Origin: an uncultured Bacteroidota bacterium
Lineage (GTDB): Bacteria > Bacteroidota > Bacteroidia > UKL13-3
Length of the DNA: 64,000 bases
Assembly: GCA_903897855.1 (NCBI GenBank)
Contig: CAIUDH010000004.1
Span: 1-64,000 of the forward strand
Reading direction: 5' to 3'
Shown here piece by piece: positions 28,587 through 38,314 of this stretch (its first letter is position 1; each line of letters begins with the position of its first letter). The position numbers and the translations under genes were made by a program. Under the pieces are notes generated by a model. That model did not search any database, was not told where the DNA came from, and saw only the letters and a program-made list of their open reading frames with translations.

Positions 28587-31500
28587 TCAAGCAAAACATG
28601 CCGTGAGTTGATCAATCACAAGCGGGTCGGGTTTATGAAAAAATATGCCCGTATTTTGGTCCTCCCTCACCCCTCTTACAAACAAATAAATCGCTCCTCC
28701 AAAATCTCTTTTATAATCAAACCCTGGAATTCGTAAGGCGAGGTATTTACAGATGGCCACCGTGTAAATATGATATTGAAGATGGTAATTGCTTTCGGCC
28801 ATCGCTTCCCATACCTTCTCTGTGGCGTAATCTTCGAGCCGGTCGCCGAGGAAATTGGACTTCCAATCCAAAATATAATATTTGCCTTCCTTTTTGAAAA
28901 AGAGATCCATTTTACCATTCATAATACCTTCCAACTCCTCAAACGACTTCACATGAAAGGGTACCTGTGAGGTTGATAAAGCATTGATTTGAGATGCTTG
29001 AAAAGGCTTTACCATGAAGTCGAACTCGAACTCACTCAATCGTTCTTCCTGCTTCACTGTGGAGAGGGTAAAAGATTGCTCATTGCAATGGATGGGTGTA
29101 TTGGTAACCTGACTTAGCAGCGTGTGTAAATGTTCTGAATAATCGCCTGTTCCTTCCTTCGTTAAACGTATCATTGCATTAGAAATAACTTTGTTCCATT
29201 TTCTATTGTCTGAAAAATTCATAAACTCAAAAATATAATGCAACAAATTTCCGGTAAAAGCGCCTTTCTTTAATTTTCTAAAAATAAAATCGCTGTAAGT
29301 GTCGAGAGGAGCTCCTGCTATCGGCTTTGGCAACACCTCATGCTCTGGATTTAAATACGTATAACTCAAACGACGCCAATGCAATTGTAGCAAACTAAAA
29401 TCCGATGCCTTCTGATATACCACTGGGAAATGTGTGTTATTGGAGCGATAAATATATCCCGAGGGGACTATGGGTGAACTCAAAAACTCAACACCGGTAG
29501 GCATAGCAGAAGAAATACCCGCAACAAATGGCTTGAGAGAGGAGTCGTTATTATACGATGAGTTATTAATATTAATAAAACATTTGTATTTAGCTCTTGT
29601 AATTGCAACATAAATCAACCGACGATTTTCCTGTTCTTGTTGCTCATTAAAAAGATTTACCTGCGATTCGTTTAAGAGGTTGGATTGCGCAAAAGTGTAT
29701 CCTCCGTCAAGGTCTCTAAAACCCGAAAAATCGCGCATCTGCACCGTCAAATCCAATGCTGGTGCAATTACAATATTATATTCCAAACCTTTGCTTTTGT
29801 GAATGGTCACAATTTTTACAGCATCTTCATCATTCTCGATGCGTTGCTCAAACTCATCCCCTTCAGAGGTTTGTCCTTCGATGGCCTTCTGCAACCAGCT
29901 CACCAGTTCAACCGGAGTGAATTGGTTCCGCGTTTGTTTTTTGTGTAAAATTTCGATTAGCTGTAAGGTATTCGAGAGTCTCCGTTCTCCGTTATTGGCA
30001 TTTTCTGAGAGTAATCGCGACTTCAATTGATAGTCGGTAATGAATTTCATCAGCATCACATAAACCCCGCGTTTGGAGAGGGTATGCTGATAGTTTTTGA
30101 ATTGCTGCAGCACCCATTCTTCATTCAACATCTCTAAATCGGTAATATTGAAACCACTCATACCTGTGAGCAACGCTTTATTAATATTCGATGCATTGAT
30201 ATCGATAACCGCCTTTAGCACGAAAAGCATTTCTTGGGCCTCAATAGTTTCCGATAATTTTGTTTCATCAATCGTGATGGCTGGTATATGATACGCTGCG
30301 AGGTTCGCTTTAATCTGACTTCCCATCTTGTTACTTCTAACCAAAATGCCAATATCAGAAGGCTTTACATGACGTAGAATCCCATTTACCCTGATTTTTA
30401 AATGGGGAACATTTAACAGTTGAATCACATTCGCCGTCACTGTTTCGAGAAGTTCTTCCTTGTTTTTATGATTGTAAAATGTGATTGGGGTCACGGGTGC
30501 ATCGCCCAATAACAGCTGGCCCGATTTATTTTCGGTCGGTGAGTCCACTGCGGTGTATTGAATCGAATCAACCGCAGTGCCAAAATAGAATGTATCAAAA
30601 TTAGGTTGTGGTTTAAAAAAACCATTTTGAGCCATTATAAATTCATCACTAGAGCGATAGTTGGTATTCATACTAAATCGATTTGAAACTTCAGCACCTG
30701 CCTTGAAATAGGTATTCAAATCGGCTTTGCGCCAACCATAAATGGATTGCTTGGGGTCGCCAATAAAAAAGAGAATCGTATCTTTTCCAAACAACACATT
30801 AAAAATTTCATATTGCTTCTTGTCGGTATCCTGAAATTCATCGATGAATACCGCTTTAAATTTGCCACGCATGGCCTCAATCAGTTTTTCATTGCGCTTA
30901 TTCACCACCGCCTCATGCAATTTATCGATCATATCATCGAAGGTGAGCATCGATTTACTCTCTTTACGAAAACGTATCTCATCGCCTATTTCAGCGATTG
31001 CCAACTGATATATTTTATTGGCGAATAAATTTAAAATTCTGTTTTTCTCTTCTTCCGCAGGTGCCAAGGGTGCAAGTAAGGCTAAAATTTCGCCAAATAA
31101 ATCCCTCACGTAGGCAGTTTTGGGTGCCGCTGCACGAATGGTTTCAAGGAGCACATCATAATCATTAAACAAGGCCGTAAACTTTTTGTTGGCGTTGGTG
31201 TGAGACTCTACTTTATTTAAAAGTTCTACTCTGTTGTTTTCAATATATTCGATGGCTGCCGTCCTTGAATCGGTGATGATATCGAGCTGTAGCTGAAGTT
31301 CACCTTCTATTTTCTTCTGATTTTTCACCGTCAGCAAATCATGTTCTCTGGGTTCCAATTCAATCAACTTCTTACCTCCGAGCTCATTATTAATAATTTG
31401 AGAGAGCGCGCCCCTACTGAGCGCCTCCGAGGTGAGGTGACGGAGCAAATCTTTCTCAATTATGACGATATGCCTACGCCAAAACGAATTCATCTGATCC

Positions 31501-31970
31501 GTTTTTAATTCATTGAAAACCCCTTCATCCATGGCTTCAGCTCCAAAAATCTGACCCGTCTCGAAGGAATATTCTTTTAGGCTACGCTGACAAAAACTGT
31601 GAATCGTAAGCACCGAAGTCTCATCAAGAAAGAGCACCGCGTTATTGAGTAACCGCTCCGTTTCTTGCACCGTGATGGAAAGAATGGAAGCATGAACAAT
31701 CTTTTGTATCGTTGTATCGGCCACTATTTCGCCCCTACTCGCCTGATGGGCCATTCTCACAAAGAGCCGTATCCGAGTTTCAAGTTCTGCAACAGCCATC
31801 TTCGTAAAGGTCACCATCAGTATCTCTTGAATGGTAATTTTGCGCTCTAGCAAGAGCCTTACAACAAGTATGGCAATTGAATGCGTTTTGCCAGTACCCG
31901 CGCTTGCTTCAATGAGATTGCTCTCTTTTAACGGAACCGTTTCGGCGTAAAATGGGATCATGGTATTCAT
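28587..31970 (-). CDS. recB: RecB-type subunit of exodeoxyribonuclease V (helicase-nuclease)
   Basis: RecB is the 3'-5' helicase and the nuclease of the RecBCD complex, which processes double-strand ends and degrades foreign DNA. The 1127-aa protein has Walker A ASAGTGKT at 22-29, DEFQDTD (motif II), TNYRSSDEF, IHKSKGLEYNIVIAPALD and YVAITRAK. The C-terminal nuclease domain is intact: Asp1022 (GKMD), Asp1035 and Lys1037 (ILDWKSN), then QYHIYTVA. It is the third gene of recD-recC-recB, 4 bp after recC, so the three are one operon. Confidence 0.95.
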   Translation of the reverse strand: MNTMIPFYAETVPLKESNLIEASAGTGKTHSIAILVVRLLLERKITIQEILMVTFTKMAVAELETRIRLFVRMAHQASRGEIVADTTIQKIVHASILSITVQETERLLNNAVLFLDETSVLTIHSFCQRSLKEYSFETGQIFGAEAMDEGVFNELKTDQMNSFWRRHIVIIEKDLLRHLTSEALSRGALSQIINNELGGKKLIELEPREHDLLTVKNQKKIEGELQLQLDIITDSRTAAIEYIENNRVELLNKVESHTNANKKFTALFNDYDVLLETIRAAAPKTAYVRDLFGEILALLAPLAPAEEEKNRILNLFANKIYQLAIAEIGDEIRFRKESKSMLTFDDMIDKLHEAVVNKRNEKLIEAMRGKFKAVFIDEFQDTDKKQYEIFNVLFGKDTILFFIGDPKQSIYGWRKADLNTYFKAGAEVSNRFSMNTNYRSSDEFIMAQNGFFKPQPNFDTFYFGTAVDSIQYTAVDSPTENKSGQLLLGDAPVTPITFYNHKNKEELLETVTANVIQLLNVPHLKIRVNGILRHVKPSDIGILVRSNKMGSQIKANLAAYHIPAITIDETKLSETIEAQEMLFVLKAVIDINASNINKALLTGMSGFNITDLEMLNEEWVLQQFKNYQHTLSKRGVYVMLMKFITDYQLKSRLLSENANNGERRLSNTLQLIEILHKKQTRNQFTPVELVSWLQKAIEGQTSEGDEFEQRIENDEDAVKIVTIHKSKGLEYNIVIAPALDLTVQMRDFSGFRDLDGGYTFAQSNLLNESQVNLFNEQQEQENRRLIYVAITRAKYKCFININNSSYNNDSSLKPFVAGISSAMPTGVEFLSSPIVPSGYIYRSNNTHFPVVYQKASDFSLLQLHWRRLSYTYLNPEHEVLPKPIAGAPLDTYSDFIFRKLKKGAFTGNLLHYIFEFMNFSDNRKWNKVISNAMIRLTKEGTGDYSEHLHTLLSQVTNTPIHCNEQSFTLSTVKQEERLSEFEFDFMVKPFQASQINALSTSQVPFHVKSFEELEGIMNGKMDLFFKKEGKYYILDWKSNFLGDRLEDYATEKVWEAMAESNYHLQYHIYTVAICKYLALRIPGFDYKRDFGGAIYLFVRGVREDQNTGIFFHKPDPLVIDQLTACFA

Positions 31971-31974
31971 GTTT

Positions 31975-34900
31975 TTATTTTATTATGTTAGGCATCAATT
32001 CGAGAATTGGATGGTAGATGTTTTCGGTGTTTGATTTGATTATTTCGAAATTTTCTTCCTTGAAAAAACTATTTTGATAGGCTTTATTCATATAGTCATC
32101 GTTAAATACATAGTCATATTCCTTGGTACGCATTTTCTCAATTTCAGCAACAAAAAGCGGCCCATCTTCCTTAAACATTTCCAATCCGAATGAGGGTGAA
32201 AACAAGTACGGCTTATTGAATCCAAGTTTGTAGTTTACCAACATCGCCATAAGCCTATCATGAGCTTCCTGCTTCCTTATCGTACCTGCTACAATATTAA
32301 AAAGAGTGTCCGATTTTAATTCCTTGAAATAAAAATCCAACTCGTAACCGGAAGCAGTCGCAAGAAGATAATAGAGGTATCCTTCGATAACATATTTATG
32401 ATACATCTTAGAGTCGGAATATGAAACCATTCGATGATTGTAAATGTTCACTAACTTACCCGTAATCATACTATCGCCTAATGGCAGTCTGATATCGATC
32501 GTGGTTGGCGATTCATCAAAAGTGATTTCCCTGATGCTCTCCCCTTTCTTCTTAATTTCATCAACCATCGTCTCAAAGGCAATACGACCCATATTTTTCA
32601 ATGGCAATTTGCCATTCAATCGTTGACGTTCGTAGTAAGTTTCAATTTCGGTATCCGTCAACTCGAGGAGTTCATTCTTAATCTGCCACTGACTTAGAAA
32701 ATCAAGTTCGAAAACTTCCGTGTCGGGCAATAAAATTTCATTTTCTCGATAATAGATACCCAATCCTTTATTGAAATACCATTTGATGGGAGCTGTAAAA
32801 AACTGTTGTAAATCTTTCACACTAATTTCTTCGAAATGAAACACCAATGACTCTTTCCCACTCACAGGGATGCCTTCAGCAGTTCTATATTTATCATCGC
32901 TCAGATATGATTTCAAGCCACTGCCATTAAAATATTTTTGACTGAAGCCATGCAAAGGATGTAAGGTGACCAGCTTTGCTTTGAGTGTTTCAGGATCTGT
33001 GGTAGCACCTCGAACAAGGTAATCGATGAGCTCATCCACCATCGAAGAAGGGGGGATTTTTGTGGCATCTTTCGTGCTACATCCGATATAACTAAGATAG
33101 AAAGATTGTTTCGCCGAAAGCAGCGTTTCAAGAAACAAATGTTTATCGTTGTCCTTAACATTTCGGTCTCCTTTTCGTTTTTCCCTTTCGAGTAAACTAA
33201 AACTGATTTTATTTTCTTTACGTGGGAACTTATCGAAATCCATACCCAGCATGGCTACGATCTTAAAAGGGATGCTTCGCATCGGAATCAGAGAGCAAAA
33301 GGTGATACCTGCACCGGCGAATGACATGGCCTTAGTTTCGGTATTTAAGATTTCTAGGAAGCTATGCCTGAATACCTCAAAGGTGATCATTTCATCGCTA
33401 ACATTTTCCAATAACGTAAGTTTCTCTAAATAGGAAATCAACCGATGGTAATCTTCATCTTCTTTCTCCCCCGATTCAAAAACCAGGTTCTCTACCAACT
33501 CCTGTAAATACCGGCCCCACTCCCCAATGCCTCTGGATTGGTTTCTTTGCTTCACGGTCTCCTCTATAATCTGAAACAAATTCCAAAATCGAATCAGCTC
33601 CAGTGAATCGGCCCCTTCGAAATTGTCGAGCGGAATAAAAGTATCACCATCTAAGGTCACTATAGGCTCTCCACCGATACAGATACCATAAAGAATGCGT
33701 TTCAGGCCATACTGCCAGCTCACCAGTCGAGTATCGTTGTCGATAGAGCCACGATCGCCAAAACGAATGCTCGCCGCATCTACTGCTTTGCGTATCAACT
33801 CTGTGTTGGTAATAGCGAAACGCTTACGTATATAAGCCGACTCCAAGAGCTCTAAAATTTCTTCGGCCTTAAAACTATCGGCCTGCAAATTCAGTATCAT
33901 CTCAATACTGGTGAACATCGAATTCCCAAGCGCGATACTCTCATCAGCGATGGTATAAGGAAAATCGTATGGTGCATTATCAAATACCGCTCGGATATAA
34001 GGTGCGTAATTATCGATATCACTTACCATCACCACCATATCGCGGGGTGAAATAGATTCACTTTTCTGATTGGCCTGTTGCACGAGGTAATTATATAACA
34101 CTTCTACCTCTCTCACAAGGGTATAACAACTATTGATGGTAATGGAACCATCCGTAATATCCGAGGCGTCAATTTTGTTACGCTCATCAGCACCAGCATT
34201 AAAATAAATATCGTGCTGAACTTTTTGTAATAAAGTTCTCGGTTCCGATGGATTTTCTGCAAGGCTGTCGTTATATGAATTGATAAAAGTTTCTTCTTCA
34301 AACAATAAGGAGAAGCTATCTTTGATAATGTTTCCCCAACTCTGAAGTAGTTCATTCCCAATGGTAGAAAATTGCGAAGGCAATAATTTCTTCTTGGCTT
34401 TTTGAATGATACGTGCAATTTCCTTTTCCGATTTGTCTTCCAACCAATAGGATGTTGGTGCCGGATTGAGCAGATAGAAGCTGATATTAATATGCTGAGA
34501 TAGTTCATAAAACAACTCCAAATAGAAAGGGGTGATGACCGCGATTCCGAAAAAATGAAGATGAGGCAACTTTAATTTTAGGATTTCTATGTTATCCTCA
34601 CTTCTCAGTTTATCAATCACCGTCCGAATCGCATCGGTCTTGTCGAACATTTTATCTTTCATTTGAAGGTGAAGCCTCACCCAAAGATATTGTTGCCAAT
34701 CGATGGTCGTGTCGGTCAGTTCCGTTTTCCCCCATGCGGCAACCGTATCGGGCCGATATACTTGATACTGATCGAACAAATCGGCTACTTTGGTAGCCAA
34801 CGCAATACGCTTCACATCCTGCTTGTTATAATAGCCTGCGATAGCAGGGAACCTTTGGATGAACTCTTTCTCATGAAACAAATGAAAAAGGTTCCATTTC

Positions 34901-35166
34901 ACAAAATCAGCACTCAGCATAGGTTTATCGAATCCCCCAAGCCAATAGTAGATCATAGAAACCACGTCATTGGGCTTCTCAAAGGAGCAATTGGCAGTGA
35001 TCCCCAGCTGTTCTGCTAAGCTAATCTTGAGCCAATTATTCATCCCTTCTGTTTGGGTTACAATATGCTGTTGATTAAAAACACCTAAACTCGTTTGTCG
35101 AAGGTCGGAAGCAAGTTGCTTCGCTAAGTTCGAAAGATGATTAGATACAAAAAGTTGAATAGCCAT
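31975..35166 (-). CDS. recC: RecC-type subunit of exodeoxyribonuclease V
   Basis: RecC is the scaffold that holds RecB and RecD, splits the duplex and, in E. coli, reads Chi. The 1063-aa protein is close to E. coli RecC in length and has the expected outline of an inactivated helicase: MAIQLFVSNHLSNLAKQLA at the N-terminus, the conserved LEKPNDVVSM-like segment (CSFEKPNDVVSMIYYWLGG), and AMLGMDFDKFPRKE and SFLLEREKRKGDRN-like stretches (SFSLLEREKRKGDRNVKDND). No Walker A is seen, as expected. Its position between recD and recB with gaps of 5 and 4 bp supports the call. Confidence 0.93.
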   Translation of the reverse strand: MAIQLFVSNHLSNLAKQLASDLRQTSLGVFNQQHIVTQTEGMNNWLKISLAEQLGITANCSFEKPNDVVSMIYYWLGGFDKPMLSADFVKWNLFHLFHEKEFIQRFPAIAGYYNKQDVKRIALATKVADLFDQYQVYRPDTVAAWGKTELTDTTIDWQQYLWVRLHLQMKDKMFDKTDAIRTVIDKLRSEDNIEILKLKLPHLHFFGIAVITPFYLELFYELSQHINISFYLLNPAPTSYWLEDKSEKEIARIIQKAKKKLLPSQFSTIGNELLQSWGNIIKDSFSLLFEEETFINSYNDSLAENPSEPRTLLQKVQHDIYFNAGADERNKIDASDITDGSITINSCYTLVREVEVLYNYLVQQANQKSESISPRDMVVMVSDIDNYAPYIRAVFDNAPYDFPYTIADESIALGNSMFTSIEMILNLQADSFKAEEILELLESAYIRKRFAITNTELIRKAVDAASIRFGDRGSIDNDTRLVSWQYGLKRILYGICIGGEPIVTLDGDTFIPLDNFEGADSLELIRFWNLFQIIEETVKQRNQSRGIGEWGRYLQELVENLVFESGEKEDEDYHRLISYLEKLTLLENVSDEMITFEVFRHSFLEILNTETKAMSFAGAGITFCSLIPMRSIPFKIVAMLGMDFDKFPRKENKISFSLLEREKRKGDRNVKDNDKHLFLETLLSAKQSFYLSYIGCSTKDATKIPPSSMVDELIDYLVRGATTDPETLKAKLVTLHPLHGFSQKYFNGSGLKSYLSDDKYRTAEGIPVSGKESLVFHFEEISVKDLQQFFTAPIKWYFNKGLGIYYRENEILLPDTEVFELDFLSQWQIKNELLELTDTEIETYYERQRLNGKLPLKNMGRIAFETMVDEIKKKGESIREITFDESPTTIDIRLPLGDSMITGKLVNIYNHRMVSYSDSKMYHKYVIEGYLYYLLATASGYELDFYFKELKSDTLFNIVAGTIRKQEAHDRLMAMLVNYKLGFNKPYLFSPSFGLEMFKEDGPLFVAEIEKMRTKEYDYVFNDDYMNKAYQNSFFKEENFEIIKSNTENIYHPILELMPNIIK

Positions 35167-35171
35167 AATTT

Positions 35172-36965
35172 TTATTTGATTTCTTCGAAACGATGAATAA
35201 TCCCAGATGTCCTTTTTACTTGCGCTGCTGCTGTTTGCAAAAGCAAGTCGGGAGTGGTTTGCACCACCACTTTTTCTTTGGCGCGGGTAACGGCGGTATA
35301 TAATAACTCGCGCGTTAATATCTTCTCGCCATAGTGATGCGGCAGCATCAACAAAACTTCGGCATATTCCGAACCTTGACTCTTGTGCACGGTCATCGCA
35401 AAAACAGTTTCTGCATTGGCAATATAGCCCGGCATTACCGATCGTATCACCTTCCCTGAATCTTCAAACCAGGCGCGCATATTGCCTTGATGGTCTTTAC
35501 GAAGAATCCCGATATCGCCATTAAATAATTTTAAATCTGGGTTGTTTTGCGTGATAATAATAGGCCTGTTTTCATAAAACTCCCCTGTTGGCACTAGTAA
35601 GTTTTTTTTAAATAAATAATTTTCAATCGCCCGATTTATGCCATACAATCCTTGTGGACCTTCCCTCACAGCGCATAATACCCGAAGTTGATTGAACTTC
35701 TGAAGCGCCTTCGAAATATCCGATTCTAGAATATAATCTTGATATCCATCAATGAATGTTTCGAAGACGTTGCTATTTTCAATTGGTTCTAACGTTACAG
35801 AAGCGTCGGTGGTTGAGGTGGCAAATTCCAATAAAGCTTGCGTATCATTATTAATAATAGCCCGGCTAAATTTTCCGATCCCTCCGGTGCTATTGAATCG
35901 GTGACTCTTTTGCAATTCAACGAGATGACCTGATAAAGGGTGTGCCGCCTTAGCGATGGCCTCATGGTTCATTTTTCGGCCCGATTCTGGAATAAACTCA
36001 TTGATAAATTTTAGCGAATCCTGAGTAAAGACATTCGGTTTTTCGGTAGCTCTGCAGAGATCACCAAATAAGCTTCCTGCTTCCACTGAAGCGAGCTGGT
36101 TTTTATCGCCCAATAAAATAATGCGGGTGTTAGGGCCAATGGCATCCAAAAGTTTAGCAAACAAAGCCACATCAATCATAGAGGCTTCATCAACAATCAC
36201 AACGTCGAAAGGAAGTGGATTTGATTTGTTGAATTTGAAATTTACCGAGTCGGGAATATATTTAAGGAGGCGGTGAATGGTATTCGGTGACAGCGATTTA
36301 AGTTTATCTTTTATCGTATCATTCACCGGCAATTCGGCATTCTTTAACGACTCGGCCATACGCATTGCCGCTTTGCCGGTAGGTGCTGCTAAAGCTACGT
36401 TGCAATTGGCATCCATAGCAAAAAGTAACGCCAGAATTTTTGCCACCGTCGTGGTTTTCCCGGTACCAGGCCCACCTGTGATGATAGAGAAATTATGAAG
36501 TACGCTTTGTATAATGGCTACCATTTGCCAATCTGTTTGTTCTTCTTTAGGTAAACCCTGAATTTCGAAGGTGGCTTTAAAATCAAGTAACAAGTCGCGG
36601 TGCTTTTCCAAAGCCGCCTTCCTAATGTCAAATGATTTTTTTTCTTCTTTAAGCAAGTACCCAATAGCCTCTAAAATTCGTGTCTCATAAGAAAAATACC
36701 GCTGAAAGTACAATTTGTTTTTATGCAATACAAAGGGTCGAATGGTGGTGGAATCGGTAGTAACCAATTCGGTGAGTTTAGGTAGCTGAGCAGGAGGAAT
36801 CGCTTTTGTATATGGTAATGTCGATAGGTTTTCCGTCACCTCATCAGCGTCAATACAAATATGTCCATCCTGCATTCTTTTTGAGACGAGGTAGGCATAA
36901 GGTTTTATTTTGTCCTCATGAAAAAATTCAGAAAACTGTTGGTGTACATCTTTGGTGTTAATCAT
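35172..36965 (-). CDS. recD: RecD-type subunit of exodeoxyribonuclease V (5'-3' helicase)
   Basis: RecD is the 5'-3' helicase motor of RecBCD. The 597-aa protein has Walker A GGPGTGKT at 164-171, VIVDEASMIDVAL (motif II), LLGDKNQLASVEAGSLFGD (motif III), TVHKSQGSEYAEVLLMLP and LYTAVTRAKEKV (motif VI). Its length is that of a RecBCD subunit rather than the longer stand-alone RecD2. It is the first gene of the operon. The operon promoter must lie in the ~210-250 bp shared with the divergent WYL regulator. Confidence 0.95.
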   Translation of the reverse strand: MINTKDVHQQFSEFFHEDKIKPYAYLVSKRMQDGHICIDADEVTENLSTLPYTKAIPPAQLPKLTELVTTDSTTIRPFVLHKNKLYFQRYFSYETRILEAIGYLLKEEKKSFDIRKAALEKHRDLLLDFKATFEIQGLPKEEQTDWQMVAIIQSVLHNFSIITGGPGTGKTTTVAKILALLFAMDANCNVALAAPTGKAAMRMAESLKNAELPVNDTIKDKLKSLSPNTIHRLLKYIPDSVNFKFNKSNPLPFDVVIVDEASMIDVALFAKLLDAIGPNTRIILLGDKNQLASVEAGSLFGDLCRATEKPNVFTQDSLKFINEFIPESGRKMNHEAIAKAAHPLSGHLVELQKSHRFNSTGGIGKFSRAIINNDTQALLEFATSTTDASVTLEPIENSNVFETFIDGYQDYILESDISKALQKFNQLRVLCAVREGPQGLYGINRAIENYLFKKNLLVPTGEFYENRPIIITQNNPDLKLFNGDIGILRKDHQGNMRAWFEDSGKVIRSVMPGYIANAETVFAMTVHKSQGSEYAEVLLMLPHHYGEKILTRELLYTAVTRAKEKVVVQTTPDLLLQTAAAQVKRTSGIIHRFEEIK

Positions 36966-37163
36966 AAGGCTAGGGAGATACTATTTTATTTATATGAGCA
37001 AATTTAGGATAAAACAACATGTAAATTAAAGCGATTAAATATAATCAAGGGGATTTGTTCTCAAACTGAGTTATTACTGTAAATTTAAAAAACCATAGTC
37101 GCATTTGGTTAAATAAATAAGTGTTTAATCTAGGGCAAAATTCAGTAGTTATTACGAAAATCA

Positions 37164-37171
37164 TATATTTG
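37164..37171 (+). promoter_or_regulatory. -7 promoter box of the WYL regulator
   Basis: TATATTTG matches the TAnnTTTG consensus. No good TTG is found 19-21 bp upstream. Transcription would begin near 37178, inside or after an ATG at 37176, which is why the ATG at 37218 is the better start for the gene. Confidence 0.45.
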
Positions 37172-37217
37172 ACAAATGCCTCCGAATAGGCAAGAACTCA
37201 AAAAAAACTTTAAATGT

Positions 37218-38189
37218 ATGTCTACCAATAAAAATGCCTCGTTCCGTTATCGAATCATTGATGACTGTTTAAATAATAAATTCAGAAAATTCTCTGCGGC
37301 CGCAATTTTGGAAAAGATCAAGGAGAAAACGAATCATGACCTCTCTCTCGACATGCTTCACAAAGACTTTGCTGTATTACGCAATGAGTTTCATGCCCCA
37401 CTGCAATATGACCGAGTGAACCATTGCTATAAGTACAGTAAAAAATTCTCTTTAAATGGTATTTCGATCACAGAGGAAGAAACTAAAATCATAGACAACA
37501 GCATTGCAGCACTCAGTTTGTTTAAGGGAACTCCATTCTTAAAGGAATACGAAAACATCATCGACAAGCTTGAGGTAGGCCGAAATTACGACGCCACCAG
37601 GCATCATTTTATCCAGATTGAACTGCCCAATATCGATTCAGGCATTCGTTGGTTCGACCCTCTCTATCATTCCATCAGTGAAAAAAAATCCATAATCCTT
37701 ACCTATCAGGGATTTGGGAAAGAAGCAAAAGACCATACCATCTCACCTTACTTGCTTAAAGAATACCGAAACCGATGGTATCTGGTGGGTTATTCACTGC
37801 AATCAAAAAACATAAAAACCTTTGCCCTCGACCGACTCCAAAAAATTGATGAGAGCATAGCCCCCTATGTTAACTCCATCAATTTTAACGCCACCGAATA
37901 TTTTAAATACAGCTTGGGCATAACTCGCGTCAACGAGCAAGCCCCTATCGAATTGGTTTTGGAATTTTCAGAAAGCAATCTGCCCTATATTTTATCACAA
38001 CCAATGCATCACTCTCAAAAAATCATAATCCAAACTCCCACTTCTGTAACCATCAGCATCAAAGTTTATGAGTCGCATGAGTTGGACATGAGTATTCTTG
38101 GGTATGGGGCTGGCGTAAAGGTGCTTGAGCCAGAGAATTATAAGAATAAATTAAAGAGCATTATTGCATTAATGAAGAAATTATATTAA
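37218..38189 (+). CDS. WYL-domain transcriptional regulator
   Basis: The 323-aa protein (from the ATG at 37218, MSTNKNASFRYRIIDD) has an N-terminal winged-helix region (~1-70, with FSAAAILEKIKEK and HKDFAVLRNE), a WYL domain at ~145-215 (ILTYQGFGKEAKDHTISPY, then RNRWYLVGYS) and the C-terminal extension of the family. WYL domains are thought to sense ligands such as single-stranded nucleic acid, and such regulators often control DNA-damage or phage-defence genes. It is divergent from recDCB and convergent with an AAA+ ATPase gene. A role in controlling either is inference from position only. Confidence 0.88.
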   Translation: MSTNKNASFRYRIIDDCLNNKFRKFSAAAILEKIKEKTNHDLSLDMLHKDFAVLRNEFHAPLQYDRVNHCYKYSKKFSLNGISITEEETKIIDNSIAALSLFKGTPFLKEYENIIDKLEVGRNYDATRHHFIQIELPNIDSGIRWFDPLYHSISEKKSIILTYQGFGKEAKDHTISPYLLKEYRNRWYLVGYSLQSKNIKTFALDRLQKIDESIAPYVNSINFNATEYFKYSLGITRVNEQAPIELVLEFSESNLPYILSQPMHHSQKIIIQTPTSVTISIKVYESHELDMSILGYGAGVKVLEPENYKNKLKSIIALMKKLY

Positions 38190-38314
38190 TTTTTCTTCTC
38201 TAATTACAACGATTCATAAAGACATCAACCCACCTTTTTTTTCACAGTATCCCACTTGATTCATTAAAGAGTTTCAATATATTATTGTTTATTCAATCCA
38301 ATACTAAACCTGTA

